DNA of 64,000 nucleotides, taken from Siphonodentalium dalli (Eukaryota; Mollusca; Scaphopoda; Gadilida; Siphonodentaliidae). The stretch's first letter is position 1. Every line of letters starts with the position of its first letter. The translations under genes were made by a program, and so were the position numbers. Positions 35,090 to 46,300 of the stretch are shown here, one piece after another. The stretch lies in the NCBI GenBank assembly GCA_032622095.1, contig CP136061.1:47437797-47501796 (forward strand). Reading direction: 5' to 3'. A model generated the notes under the pieces. That model saw only the letters and a program-made list of their open reading frames with translations. It was not told the DNA's origin and did not search any database.

Positions 35090-36880
35090 TGCATGGTCAT
35101 AGGTGGGGTCAATGGGTATACATGGAGTTATTTTCTGGTCATGAATGGTGTGAATAGATATACAAGGAATGAATATATGACCATGCATGGGGTGTCCATT
35201 GTGAGATGTATAGGTATACAAGTTTTGGCTGTATGGTCATGTGTGAGGTGAATATGTTTACAGGGAGTGACTGTGTGTATGGTTATGTATGGCTGTACGG
35301 GTATACACGATGTGGCTGTTTGGACAATGATGTGGTGTATGTAAATTAGGAGAGTGGCCAAATGGCCATATCTGTGTTGTTTATCTATATATGGGGTGAG
35401 TGTATGGTCATGGGTGGGATGTACAGGTGTACCTTGGGTGGCTGTATTGTCACAGATGCGTGTATATGTATACATGTGTTGTCTGTGTGATCATGGGTGG
35501 TGTATATGGATAAATAGTGAGTGGTTGAATGACTATGTATTGTGTATATGTGTACATGGAATGCTTGCCTGTGGTATAGCTGGGTGGTCGTTGGCGAGCG
35601 TGTGTGTATGTAGGGAGTGTCCTTGTGGTAATGATGGGATGTATATCTATATATGTCGTGGATGTATATTGTCATTGGTGGATGTATAGGTATACAGGGA
35701 GTGGCTGTATGATCACGGGCGGCGTGTATGAGTATACAGCGAGTGAATGAATTATCATGTGTGGGGTGTATTTACAAGTATGGAAGGTATGCTTGGCCGT
35801 GTGTGTGAAGTATTGGTACACCTGGAGTGAATATATGGTCATATGTGGGGTGTATATGTATATATCGAGTGGCTACATGGCCATGGGTATGGCGGATAGG
35901 TATACAGGGAGTGACATTATGGCCATTGGTGAGATGAATAGGTGTACACGGAGTTACTTGTGATCACGAATGTGGTGAATAGGTATACATGGAGTGACTA
36001 TATGGTCATGGGTCAGGTGTAGGAGTATATCTTGTGTGCATATATGGTGACTCGTGAATGTATGGTCATGTGTTATGTGTACGGATATACACAAGTGTGG
36101 ATGTATTGTCATGGGTGATGGGTATGTGTATAGCACGTGTGGTTATATAACCATTGGGGATGTGCTTATCTATACATGGAGTGACTCTATGGTCATGCGT
36201 GGGTTGTATGTTTATCTTGAGTGGCTATTTCGCAATGGGCGTGGCGAATAAATAAGCAGGGAGTGACCGTATGGCCAATAGTGAAGAGAATAGGTGTACC
36301 AGTATTGACTATATGATCATGAATGTGGTGAATATGTATATAGGGAGTGACTATATGGTCATCGGTCAGGTGTAGGAGTTTACCTGATGTACATGTGTTG
36401 ACTCGTGGCTGTGTGGGTTGTATGGGTATACACACGTGTGGTTGTATGGTCATGGATTAGGGGTATGTGCATACAGTCAGTGGTTATATGACCATTGGCG
36501 AGGTGCATATGTATACCCGGAATGACTCTATCATGAGTAGCTATTTGGCCATGGGTGTGGAAAATAGGTACACATGGAGCGACTGTGTGGTCAATGGTGA
36601 GGTCAATATGTATACAATGATTGACTGTATGCTCATGAATGTGGTGAATATGTATACATATAGTGACGAAATGGTCATGGGTCAGGTGTAGGACGTATAC
36701 CTGGTGTGCATTCATTGTAACTGATAGATGTACGGTCATGTGTGGTGTGCATGGGTATACACAAGTATGGTGGTTGTGTGGTGATGGGTGAGGTGTATGT
36801 GTATTATTCCAGCGATTATATTGTCATCTGTGTGGTGTTTATATGTATATGGAGTGACTGTATTGTCCTTGTGGGTTGTA
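35090..36880 (-). repeat. ~42-bp minisatellite array, reversed arm
   Basis: About 42 units in the opposite orientation to 32330..33950 (GGTGTATAGGTATACAGGGA, GTGACTATATGGTCATGGGT). Individual units have diverged, but period and composition are the same. With the forward arm it forms an inverted pair spanning about 4.5 kb. Confidence 0.9.
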
Positions 36881-37009
36881 CATGTTACGGGTGGCTATCG
36901 CTTTCCACAATAACTCAATGATATGTTAATCGATAGAGGGTCACGTCCGAGAGTCCTCCTTCTTGGTGGCGTTTGTGCACAATCGAGGAGATACTAAACG
37001 ATTTTCCTG

Positions 37010-37990
37010 ACAATAGTTGATCAAATTTTATGCTAATGGGCTCGAGTGGCCACACATTATGGTGTGCCCAATTCTTTTCAAAATCATGGCCAGAATCCCA
37101 AAAGACGTTTTCGACACAATTTCACACTGCATACTTTAAAATGAAATGTCCACGCCTCATAACGTACTGTTACAACCAGAATATAATAATTAGTTGTCAG
37201 TCGATTAACTAACATGTTTATAACCAAGTGAGTCACGCTTTGCTACCTGTTCGGATCAGCAGAGAATTATGTTCCGGATATATGTGAAAATCAACTTTTT
37301 ACCCAATTTAGTTGCCATTTTGGAAGCCATCTTGAGTAATTTGGTCATTAAACACCTTAGTTTGACACATTTGAGATAGATCAAAAAAATAAACAACTTT
37401 AATACCAAAGATAGTTTCATTTTACCTGATAACAAATGGTTCACAACTGAGAAGAGATTTTTGCCGATATTTATGTCAATATTTCTGGTAATGTCTTTGT
37501 TACAATATTAACAAATATTCAAAGTGTATCAGAAATGTTAGTATTCAATGTATAGAATTGAATTGTATTCATCAACCACAACTTTTAAGCGATTATATAT
37601 ATATACATGTGATGTGGAATAGCCATGGGTAATAGATAATAGTATGCCTCACTTACATTTCACAGTTCTGCTCATTCCTTGTTGAAATATGACTAAAAAC
37701 CCAATTGTGATTTTTTGGTGAAATTTTATACCGCGTTCTGTAAAATCAAAATTTGGAAGGATCGAAAGGGGCTAGGACCCCAATAATTGCTTTTTTCATT
37801 ACCCCAATGATCAGTTACTATAAAAAATAAGATTACAATCCTCAACCAGTTCCAAACAGCAGAAACTGATCGAGAAGATATTAGTGAAAAAGCGTCATAT
37901 TTTCCAATTCCGGCGGCCATTTTTGGCAGCCATTTTGAATATATAAAATTTATTCGTACCTATAAATAAGGAGTACTCAATTATCAATAG
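37010..37990 (+). repeat. Core repeat C3
   Basis: Same order of landmarks as C2, with differences. It contains an extra stretch near 37345..37640 and an AGATGGCGGCC-like end near 37915. Confidence 0.8.
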
Positions 37991-38325
37991 ACTGACATAT
38001 CGCACGACTTAATAGCTCATAAACTCCCTGAGTGATTGCGAATTAAAATTTACCAGGTCAGGTATTTAATTTTGGCGGCCATCTTGGATTCAATGGCCTC
38101 GAAACATGTGAACATAATCATTGACTATCTATATACATCCATGTGCTCGTGGAGTGTTATAGAAAACTGCCCTGGCCTATGTGCTCGCGGAAAAATTATG
38201 GAAACATCGGTATTCTTCATAGTTTGATTACGTTATGCATGCGTAAGTTCACACACTGTACTTGTTCAGATATATCTTCAAAATGAATAAAAAATATGCT
38301 GTACCAAGCTATACCATAGGCATGC
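37991..38325. other. Intergenic DNA beside C3, no gene seen
   Basis: AT-rich, with one GGCGGCCATCTTGGATTC word shared with the ends of other elements in the window. The word TTCAGATATATCTTCAAAATG at 38268 recurs at 38587, bracketing the minisatellite fragment. Confidence 0.5.
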
Positions 38326-38329
38326 ATAC

Positions 38330-38560
38330 ACATGACCTTACTGTCATTCCATGTACACATATACACATTACACATAGTCATTAAACCACTCCCTATTTAT
38401 CCATATACCCCACCCATGATCACACAGACATCACATGTATACATGCACTCCCATATGTGACAATACAGCCACCCAAGGTACACCTGTACATCCTACCCAT
38501 GACCGTAAAGTCACCCCATATATATATAAACAACACAGAGATGACCATGTACATACTCTC
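38330..38560 (+). repeat. ~42-bp minisatellite fragment
   Basis: About five units in the forward orientation. Flanked by the direct repeat TCAGATATATCTTCAAAATG (about 38269 and 38588), followed in both places by AATAAAAAAT. Confidence 0.8.
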
Positions 38561-38599
38561 TTAATTTCCATACACCGTATACTTTTTCAGATATATCTT

Positions 38600-39800
38600 C
38601 AAAATGAATAAAAAATCATATCATCAGTATCGCTTCAAGAAAAATATCGAGTCAGGTGCCCATCATGTAACGCTATCGACGCTGACGCTTATTATATACA
38701 GTTCGAATGAAACTGAGTTTGAAAAGATATATATAGTTTTAGTATTCATTTTGAGAAAAATATTTCCCCTAAGTTCCTTAATAAGGATTTTATCACCAAA
38801 AAAATCACAGTTTGTTGAAAATCGCTATACAATGAAAAAGCCTCCACGCCCGAGTGGCAAACAAGCAGAAAATGTGTGAAATACATCCGTCTTTTTATCG
38901 GAAAAACATAGTGGGCAAAAATCCTCAGGGAGGGTGGCCATATGGTAGCTCGCGGTCTAGTGCAGTGGCCGTGCATTTCAACAAACCTGGACATTCGGCG
39001 TCGGATATTCGCTTTCATATTCTATAAGAGATGGTCTACCAAACATTACACGGCGACGGATTAGAGGAACAGCGTCTACAAGAAAACCATACTCAGAAAT
39101 GGTAACGCGCTCAAGATCATATATTATATACCCATGATTGTAAATATAGAACATAACATATATTGGTTTCACGAATGACCAACTCAGAATTCCGTTAAAA
39201 TAACAATAACAACCAGCACCTAATTAACGAACCGGTGGCCGACTCGGCCGTCTCCGACCACAACCCCCAGTGGGTTGCAGAACGAAAAATGTCTATAAAA
39301 TTTGAAATATAAGACTTACAAATTATCTTTTTCATTTCTTTTATTTGTAATTTACATAGCTTGTCACAAACAAAAAACAACATTATTGACATAATAAGGT
39401 AAAGGACAGTAAACGAAATTGAAATTCCCAACAAACCTATTACCGGACTCGGCCTCCGGGTCGCAGTTCGACTTTTAAATCCGTCCCAAAAATTCCCATT
39501 TCTATAAATAAAACCCCCAGCGCCCAGACGAAACAAGAATCTCTACATTAGTATACACGCGGAGCGCGAAATTAACGGTGACAGAAGGTTCATGGCGCCA
39601 TGGAGCGAAATCACGACGATTAATTAATTAATTCTCTAAATTTACATATCAACGTTTTCCCGCCATTTCTGGTGTGTGCGTCATTTCACAGACACTCGCG
39701 TCACTAATCGGACATTAACGGACTGTACTTATTGTAAACATTATTTGGTCATCCAGTTATTGAAGGCGAAAGCCGAAAGCTTGTGAAGATACAGAGGATC
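38600..39800. other. Unresolved region, possible decayed coding sequence on minus strand
   Basis: Overlapping minus-strand frames 38978..39172 and 38746..39018 read on from one another across a frameshift, and 39195..39536 has a hydrophobic segment. I recognise no domain. They may be a decayed mobile-element gene or chance frames. Confidence 0.25.
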
Positions 39801-39802
39801 TC

Positions 39803-39936
39803 CAACTCGTTATGTTGGGAAATAATATTTTATGAAACGAGTTGATAAATTTGATTCACAACGAGTTGTAGACGAGTTGTGAATCAAATTTATCAAACGA
39901 GTTTCATAAAATCTTATATCCCAACATAACGAGTTG
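39803..39936. repeat. 134-bp hairpin
   Basis: The left arm begins CAACTCGTTATGTTGGGA and the right arm ends with its reverse complement. The inner arms share AACTCGTC/GACGAGTT and TTGATTCACAAC. Arms of about 60 bases with a short loop near 39868. Confidence 0.9.
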
Positions 39937-39939
39937 AAG

Positions 39940-40495
39940 ATTTTGTATAAAAAACTGGAGCTTTATGCCCTTTTAACAAATCAAAATCCTCAACAGTAGC
40001 TTAAACAACATTTCCATTGTTGGCTGCATGAGACGCTTCACAACCGTATACGACAGGTTTGCACGCTCGAGCTGCCGACGGAAAATATAGTTCCCCAATG
40101 TGCCTCTTTGTTTTTGTGTCTATTTTGGTTAGTGCCATGAAGTTGGACAATAATTTAACTTTAACGAACAAAGCAATCATTTTGCATTGTCTGGTGTTGT
40201 TGCCACGTGCGGCTTTACGAAATAGTATTAATCCGCCTGATTCAATGTAAATTCATTTATTGGCGCGCTGCCAAGTTGGCGGAAAGCCCGCGCTTATTGA
40301 TCACTAGTGAGAGATAAGAAAATATCTAATTGATTTTTCAAATTATTATAGGGGTTTCATGTGATATAAAGAGTTAATAGGTCACAAATGGTATTAATTA
40401 GTAAATCTAAATAAAAATTTCAAAAATTAAACTAAAAAAAATAAAAAATATTTGTTTAATTATATAATTTTTTTAAAGGCGCAGATCCGCGGATA
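39940..40495. other. Intergenic DNA, no gene seen
   Basis: The plus-strand frame at 40059..40250 has a hydrophobic stretch but no further support. Confidence 0.4.
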
Positions 40496-40499
40496 CCGA

Positions 40500-40720
40500 G
40501 ATCACATTACATACAACATATTCCATATTATATACCATTTGAAGGAGGAAGGTCCAAACATTGTATTATCAACATAACTGGTCGAATAAACATGTTGTTT
40601 TTGCCAGGTAGCGACGTGTGTTATGTGCTTTAATTTCAATCTGGTCTGAACTGCCAGTCTATTATTCTCAATGGAAGGGGAATAACTCTATCTCTTAGTT
40701 GTGAATTATGATTCATTCTG
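40500..40720 (-). mobile_element. Fragment of the AGGCCCACTTAA foldback element
   Basis: Contains ATATTATATACCATTTGAAG, AATAAACATGTTGTTTTTG and GGGGAATAACTCTAT in the order found in the foldback element at 54881..55760. Ends are missing. Confidence 0.6.
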
Positions 40721-41135
40721 GGCAAATAACAGAGAAAGTCTTGGTATGAATCTTAATGGCTATGTCAAAGATCTAAATTATATATTAACGCACTCGGTCA
40801 GTTCAACTTCATTCAGTTAAATTTCTAATAAAAGGCACTTGATACGGACAGAACGGCCATATAGTAGGGACACTAAATGCTATAGTTATATGTCACATCG
40901 TATATGAAGAAGAAATACACCAACCGGTGGTTCTCCTGCCATAGGAGCAACATACAGAATATGCAAAGGTAAATGCGCGCGAAGCGCATAAAGGGTCCAC
41001 ATAACGCACAAAGAGGTTTAAAGGGAAATTGTTGACAGACGACAATCCATATGGCAACAGCAGAACAACTCAACCTTTACTTCGTCAAGTTGAGCTAAAA
41101 AAATGGTGGACGGAACCTTAATCTTATTTATCGAC
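40721..41135. other. Left flank of the retrotransposon; solo TIR end
   Basis: No gene. CTTCGTCAAGTTGAGC at 41080..41095 equals the right end of the TIR element at 16328..16343, so an older element end lies just outside the LTR insertion. Confidence 0.55.
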
Positions 41136-41139
41136 ATAT
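41136..41139. repeat. Target-site duplication (ATAT), left
   Basis: ATAT directly precedes the LTR pair and ATAT directly follows it (49563..49566). The length is within the 4-6 bp usual for Ty3/gypsy integrases. The AT-rich context makes chance identity possible. Confidence 0.6.
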
Positions 41140-41904
41140 TGTGCCAATACGGGTACATATAACTCTTAAGGCTATCAGAACGGTTTGATTATTTATATAT
41201 AACAAAGTCAATAATGTTCAATCATCGGTATCTGGGTTTCTCTTCCTGTCGTCTGCTTGGGTTGGGATCTTCTTCCGTCTTCATAGGTTGTGTGTGTCTG
41301 CTTGTCTTCTACTCGGTTGAGTTCCGGTTGAGTTCGTCTTCCTGTCGTCTGCTCTTCTTCTTCCTCCGTCGGCGCATCAGTGGGGCGTTGTTAGAAATAC
41401 AAGAGCATAATGTTTACCTTGTATTTCCGTCCATTGCTCCACTCTGCTCTTCTAAACGTCCGAGGGTTCGTGATGATCGCTTGTGTTGGTCAGATAGAAA
41501 CTGGTTAGAACTGTCCTCTCATGTCGGCTTCTTCTTCCTAAAATACCCAGTGTCTGCTAATGACGGCCATGTGTATTTTCACGGCGCGTCGGTTCATCGT
41601 ACTTAGGGTAATTGAGTTATCGTCATCTCCCCATGGGTCCTATTAACTCTCCTGGTTTCAGTAGCTTTCTAGGCGATACATCTGGTCTTGCTAATCCTCA
41701 AGACCGTGTTCTGTTTACTCCACAAATCATTTCCCTATGTTATTGCATGGACGCTCGCTAATTCGATTTGGTGCTCAGTACTTTTGTGATCTAGATGTGG
41801 TCAACAGCGACGCTGATATGTGTGGTAATCGAGCGCCCCTCTGACAGAGATTTCCTATCTTCTTCCCGGGTTGAAAGTTATGTCCCTGTGGTTGTCTTGG
41901 CACA
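41140..41904 (-). repeat. 3' LTR (765 bp)
   Basis: TGTGCCAA...TTGGCACA ends are perfect 8-bp inverted repeats. Carries TATATAAA on the minus strand at 41192..41199. The 130-codon plus-strand frame inside the LTR is antisense and has no support. Confidence 0.95.
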
Positions 41905-41923
41905 TTACTCCTTCACTTTTTCG
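41905..41923 (-). promoter_or_regulatory. Polypurine tract
   Basis: On the minus strand the bases directly before the 3' LTR read AAAAAGTGAAGGAGTAA, almost all purine, at the place where plus-strand DNA priming occurs in LTR retroelements. Confidence 0.65.
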
Positions 41924-42117
41924 ATTTAAAGTTGATCTTGAAATCGCAAGTCCAATTCGTCGCTGCGCAGCAGGTCGATGATTCGTCGAAGTGTTTCGCA
42001 ACAGCGGCATCGGCGATGGATAGCTGGTTCGATGTCGGTCGTCTCCGTGTAGATCGGGTCGTCTGGGCGTCTCTCAGACAACTCCGACCCACTGGCTGTG
42101 ACTCTTTCGGTGTAAAA

Positions 42118-42999
42118 CTATGATTGAAATTTCATGGCGTCGTCATTTTCGTCATCATCGGACGTCGAGGTATTTTCGTCCTCAATGTCCGAGTATGGGG
42201 TAGGTTCTGACAACTGGTCGACCCTTGTTCCACCGCCATGGTCAGCCTGTAATACTCAAACGGATATTTGTGTGAGGTTTGAGAACAAATGACACAGTCA
42301 GAATACACAATGGTTAATTTTCCAATTTATAGGTATCGCTTGAGGGTCGTCAGATCGGCCCAATACGAAAATGGAATTTACAACTAATTATATAGATGGA
42401 TTTGTTGACGAACAGTTTAAACACCAGATAAGTCGGGGTGATTGATTTCAATTATCAAAACGTATGACTGAATGTCGGGATTTATAGTCCCTATTCAACG
42501 CTTGCTATAATCATTCTGATGATTATACAACTATAATACCCTGGACATCGTTATGCAACAATTAATATTTGAAATATATGAAATGCATAAATGTCTATAT
42601 ACATGCAAATGATTCTGATATCCGCGCAACAATAATTACGGAGGAAATTCGGAATACATTAATATACGATACATAATTAATACTAATCCAAATCCGCCAC
42701 AGATGTGGTCAGCCTCTGACGGCTATAATTGGATATACATGTAGGCGTTCCTGAGTGTTGTCCCGGAATAGCGCAGACGGCTTTGGTGCATCCGTCTCCA
42801 TTGCTTCGTCGATGGGTCCTTTGAACACGGCATTCGGGATATCCTCAGGTCGCTGGTCTAACTGCTTACTATACATAACGGCTAACCTTGGCAACTGATG
42901 TTTAACAAATTTCCACCAGAATCGGTGGGTCAAGATAATGAAAATTACTACTGTAACTACGTTACTAGGGCAAAATACCACCCTGGCCATCTCTACCAT
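42118..42999 (-). CDS. Retrotransposon 3' reading frame, possibly two exons
   Basis: Minus strand, after pol. The 96-codon frame at 42709..42999 has a hydrophobic segment (VVTVVIFIILT, about residues 14-24) that could be a membrane anchor, then a basic and a polar stretch. About 490 bases further on, a second open stretch (42118..42246) starts right after an ATTACAG acceptor-like word, is strongly acidic (D/E and S/T rich) and ends in TAG. A GT dinucleotide at 42738 would join the two in frame (candidate intron 42247..42738). The donor is a weak match to consensus, so splicing is an inference. The position is where errantiviruses keep env, but no envelope features (long ectodomain, cleavage site, cysteines) are present. 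Function unknown. Confidence 0.35.
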
Positions 43000-43343
43000 T
43001 CATTGGGGTAATACTTTTTCGTTCACTAAGTCAGTCGTGAGCATATTTTCGATCGTGTTTATTTGAGCGGGGTGCGCTCAAACGTAGTAACCCTAAGGGT
43101 GGCGGCGTGCACGTTATCTCTCGGTGCGCGATTGCAAAGTTCAAAGCTTTATTTATTAAATCGTCATGCGCACGTGCCGGGTTTCATGGGGCGCGCGACC
43201 TGTCATTGATCCGAACATGACTATTTATTCGCGATTCGGTCTGGGGCGTTGGGCTAACTATTTTCAACATTTACGAAGCCAGGTTAGGTTTGCCAATAAG
43301 CCAGTTAAGGGTAGGGTCGCATTCTTCTGTAATGGACCCCAGG

Positions 43344-46300
43344 TCACTGTTTCGAGCACTCTATTATTATTGCTGATAGCACGGCTTTAAACAACGGTTT
43401 ATCTATTAAGTTGCTGCTCGCTCCATTCATGAGCTGCTTACACTTGCGAGGGGCCGGTACGGGCCTACATTCACGAGGGTTTTGTTCAATGGCGGCCACT
43501 TCCATTAACTCATCCTCTGAGCTGTCATCACTCGTAACCATCTTTGTTACTTTGCGCCCGTGTCGACGAGGCGCTGGAGCGCGTCGTGCCTTGGCACTCG
43601 GGTCTGGTCTCTCGTCCATGGACGAGTCAGGGTTTTGTAGCGGCTCTGAGCGCGCGAGTCGCGTTTTCCTACGCTGTAAGCGCATCTTAAGCTCGCTTAA
43701 AGGGACATCTTCGTCATCGGAGTCCGAACATTGTCTCCGATATCGAGCGATTACATCATCTGGTAATGGTTCCGTTTCATCGCCAGAAGACCCACCCACA
43801 GGGTTAGGGGCAGGAACGTCGCTATCTTCGTCTTCGGGGGGAACAACATACGTTTGAGCACGCTTGTTGTTGTCAGTTTTGGGGATTTCCCATTCCAGGT
43901 TGGCTTTGCGCATATGTTCAGCATGGGATTGTGTGACTTTCCCAGTTAATTGATTCCTTAACTCGAAAGTAACGGGCGTTATTTGCTTGGTTATGCGGAA
44001 GTAGGGTTTCCATTTGCTTTCAAGTTTGCTTTTTCGTAAATGATTCTTCACATAGACGGCCTCGCCAATCTCGAATTTGGTGTCTGTGGCCTTTTTGTTA
44101 AATTTCGCTGCTTGTTGGCGTTTCGCCTGTTTCACGTGTTTGTGTACCATCATAAAGGATTTGTGCTGTTGTTGCAGAGCTATCTGATGGTAATCTTCTC
44201 CCGCGTATTTACGCCTGGGTTTTAGGAGATTGTCTATTGGGAACACGACGTCTCGGTTGTATAACAAGAAAAAGGGGGAGAATTTAGAAGTTTCATTTTT
44301 GTTAAATCGAATCGCAGCTAGTGCTTGATTTAAATGGACGTCCCACGTGTTTATTTGGTCTGCCACTTTCTTTGAGACAATGTCTTTAAAAGTCCTGTGA
44401 AATCTCTCCACTCTACTGTTGCTCTGGGGGTGATAATAAGACGTAGTCACGTGGTGAATGTTCAAGGCCTTCAGAGTGTCCCTGACCTTGTAATTAATGT
44501 TCTCACTGCCGTTATCAGTTATTATTTCTAGAGGGCATCCATGTCGCGGGAATATCTCGTCGATCAAGAGATGAACAACGTTATCGGCCGACTTGTCCTT
44601 GACCGGAAACGCTTCTGCCCACCCGCTATATAAGTCTATGAAGCTGATAATGTAGCGGTTACCCGATAGCGACGTGGGGTAGGGCCCTGATAGGTCCAAC
44701 CCAATTTTGGCAAAAGGGTAGGGGGGCGTGTCCGTTATTTGCATTTTAGGGGATTGTTTTTGCAGAGACCTGACTTGGCAGGTCACGCACTTTCCAACGT
44801 AACAGTTTAGTTCCTTGTACAGTCTGGGCCAAAAATATTTCGACCTAATCGCATCATGCGTTTTGTCTACTCCCACGTGGCCGTTATCATCGTGGTACTG
44901 TTGGATTATGTTGGTTTGAAGATGTGCGGGCACCCAAAGGCGTGGGGTCGGTTCTGCGTCAGCACTCGAGAGGTAATAGAGTACCCCGTCAATCATCAAG
45001 TGTTTGTCATTCCGGGTGTCCTCGCCTTTGTCGAGGGCCTCCAGAACTGACGCAATTTCCGGGTCTTTCTTTTGTTCCTCAAGCATGTTGAAGCCTGGCT
45101 TGTTGAACAGTAGATTAGTAGGTTGGTAAGCCTGACCAATTTGAGTTTTATTCGGCAGTTCCTTTGGGGTTACCTCGCAGCTTGCGAAGTCTTTGGGTTT
45201 AAATCGAGACGAATTCAAGGCGGCGATTTCCGCTTGGGTCTCGGCGACAGTAAGGTTATTGTCGTTGATATCTACCTCTACTTCTGCCTTCTCTTGTTCC
45301 GTATAAGCATTAGGTGGCGTTCGACTGAGCAGGTCTGCGCAGTGATTATCTGGGCCAGCTATGTACTCAATGTTACAGTTATATCCAGTTATGCCCAAAG
45401 CCCACTGTTGAATTTTCTTGTTCTGCATGGGGGATTCCAAGAGATACTTCAATGGTTTATGATCTGTTTTTATCGTGAAAGTGGCGTTATGAAGGTAATG
45501 GTCCAACCTTTGTAATGCGAAGTGAATTGCATATGCCTCTTTCTCCACAGTTGGCCATCGGGTTTGAGTATCACTAAGTTTGTGTGAGAGATAATAAATT
45601 GGTTCTTCAACGCCATCTGAGCCCAACTGGGTCAGACAGGCACCGATGCAAAGGTCGCTTGCATCAGTATACAATGTATAGGGCGTGGCCGTATTTGGGT
45701 AGGCCAGGAGAGGCACTGCCGTGAGATTTTCTTTTAGTTTGTCAAACGAAATTTGGCAAGCTTGGTCCCATTTGAATTTGGCATATTTTTTTGTAAGCTG
45801 TACCAAAGGTTCAGCGATTTGCGAAAATGAGGGGACAAATCTGCGGTAGTAGTTGCTCATGCCAATGAAGGAACGTACTTCTTTTACTGATGTTGGGGGC
45901 ACAAGCGACCGGATGGCCTTGACCTTGTCGGGGTCAGGTCGGACGCCGTCGGTATCAATTATAAAACCCAAATACCGTGTTTCTTGCTTTAGGAATTGGC
46001 ACTTTTTTAATTTTAATTTCAGTGTATGTTGGCGCAACTTGTCAAAGACTTTCTGGATATGTTCCAAGTGTAATTCTAGGGACTCGCTGTAGATGAGGAC
46101 GTCGTCTAAGTAGGCAATGGCGTAATCACCCATCCCACATAACACCTGGGCCATCAGCTGGGAGAAAACCCCTCCAGCGTTCCGGAGCCCAAAAGGCATG
46201 GAGTTGAATTCAAAAAGACCTCGGTGGCAAGCGAATGCCGTCTTTTGCTTGTCCTCCTCTGCGACCTGGCACTGCCAATAACCGCTTTTGAGATCGATAG

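Noticed and set aside
41214-41606. 130-codon plus-strand frame present in both LTRs
   Set aside because: It is antisense to the element, lies wholly in the LTR, and its duplication just reflects LTR identity.
42709-42999. Retrotransposon 3' frame as an envelope gene
   Set aside because: Position fits, but it has no long ectodomain, cleavage site, cysteine pattern or glycosylation cluster. Listed only as an uncharacterised frame.
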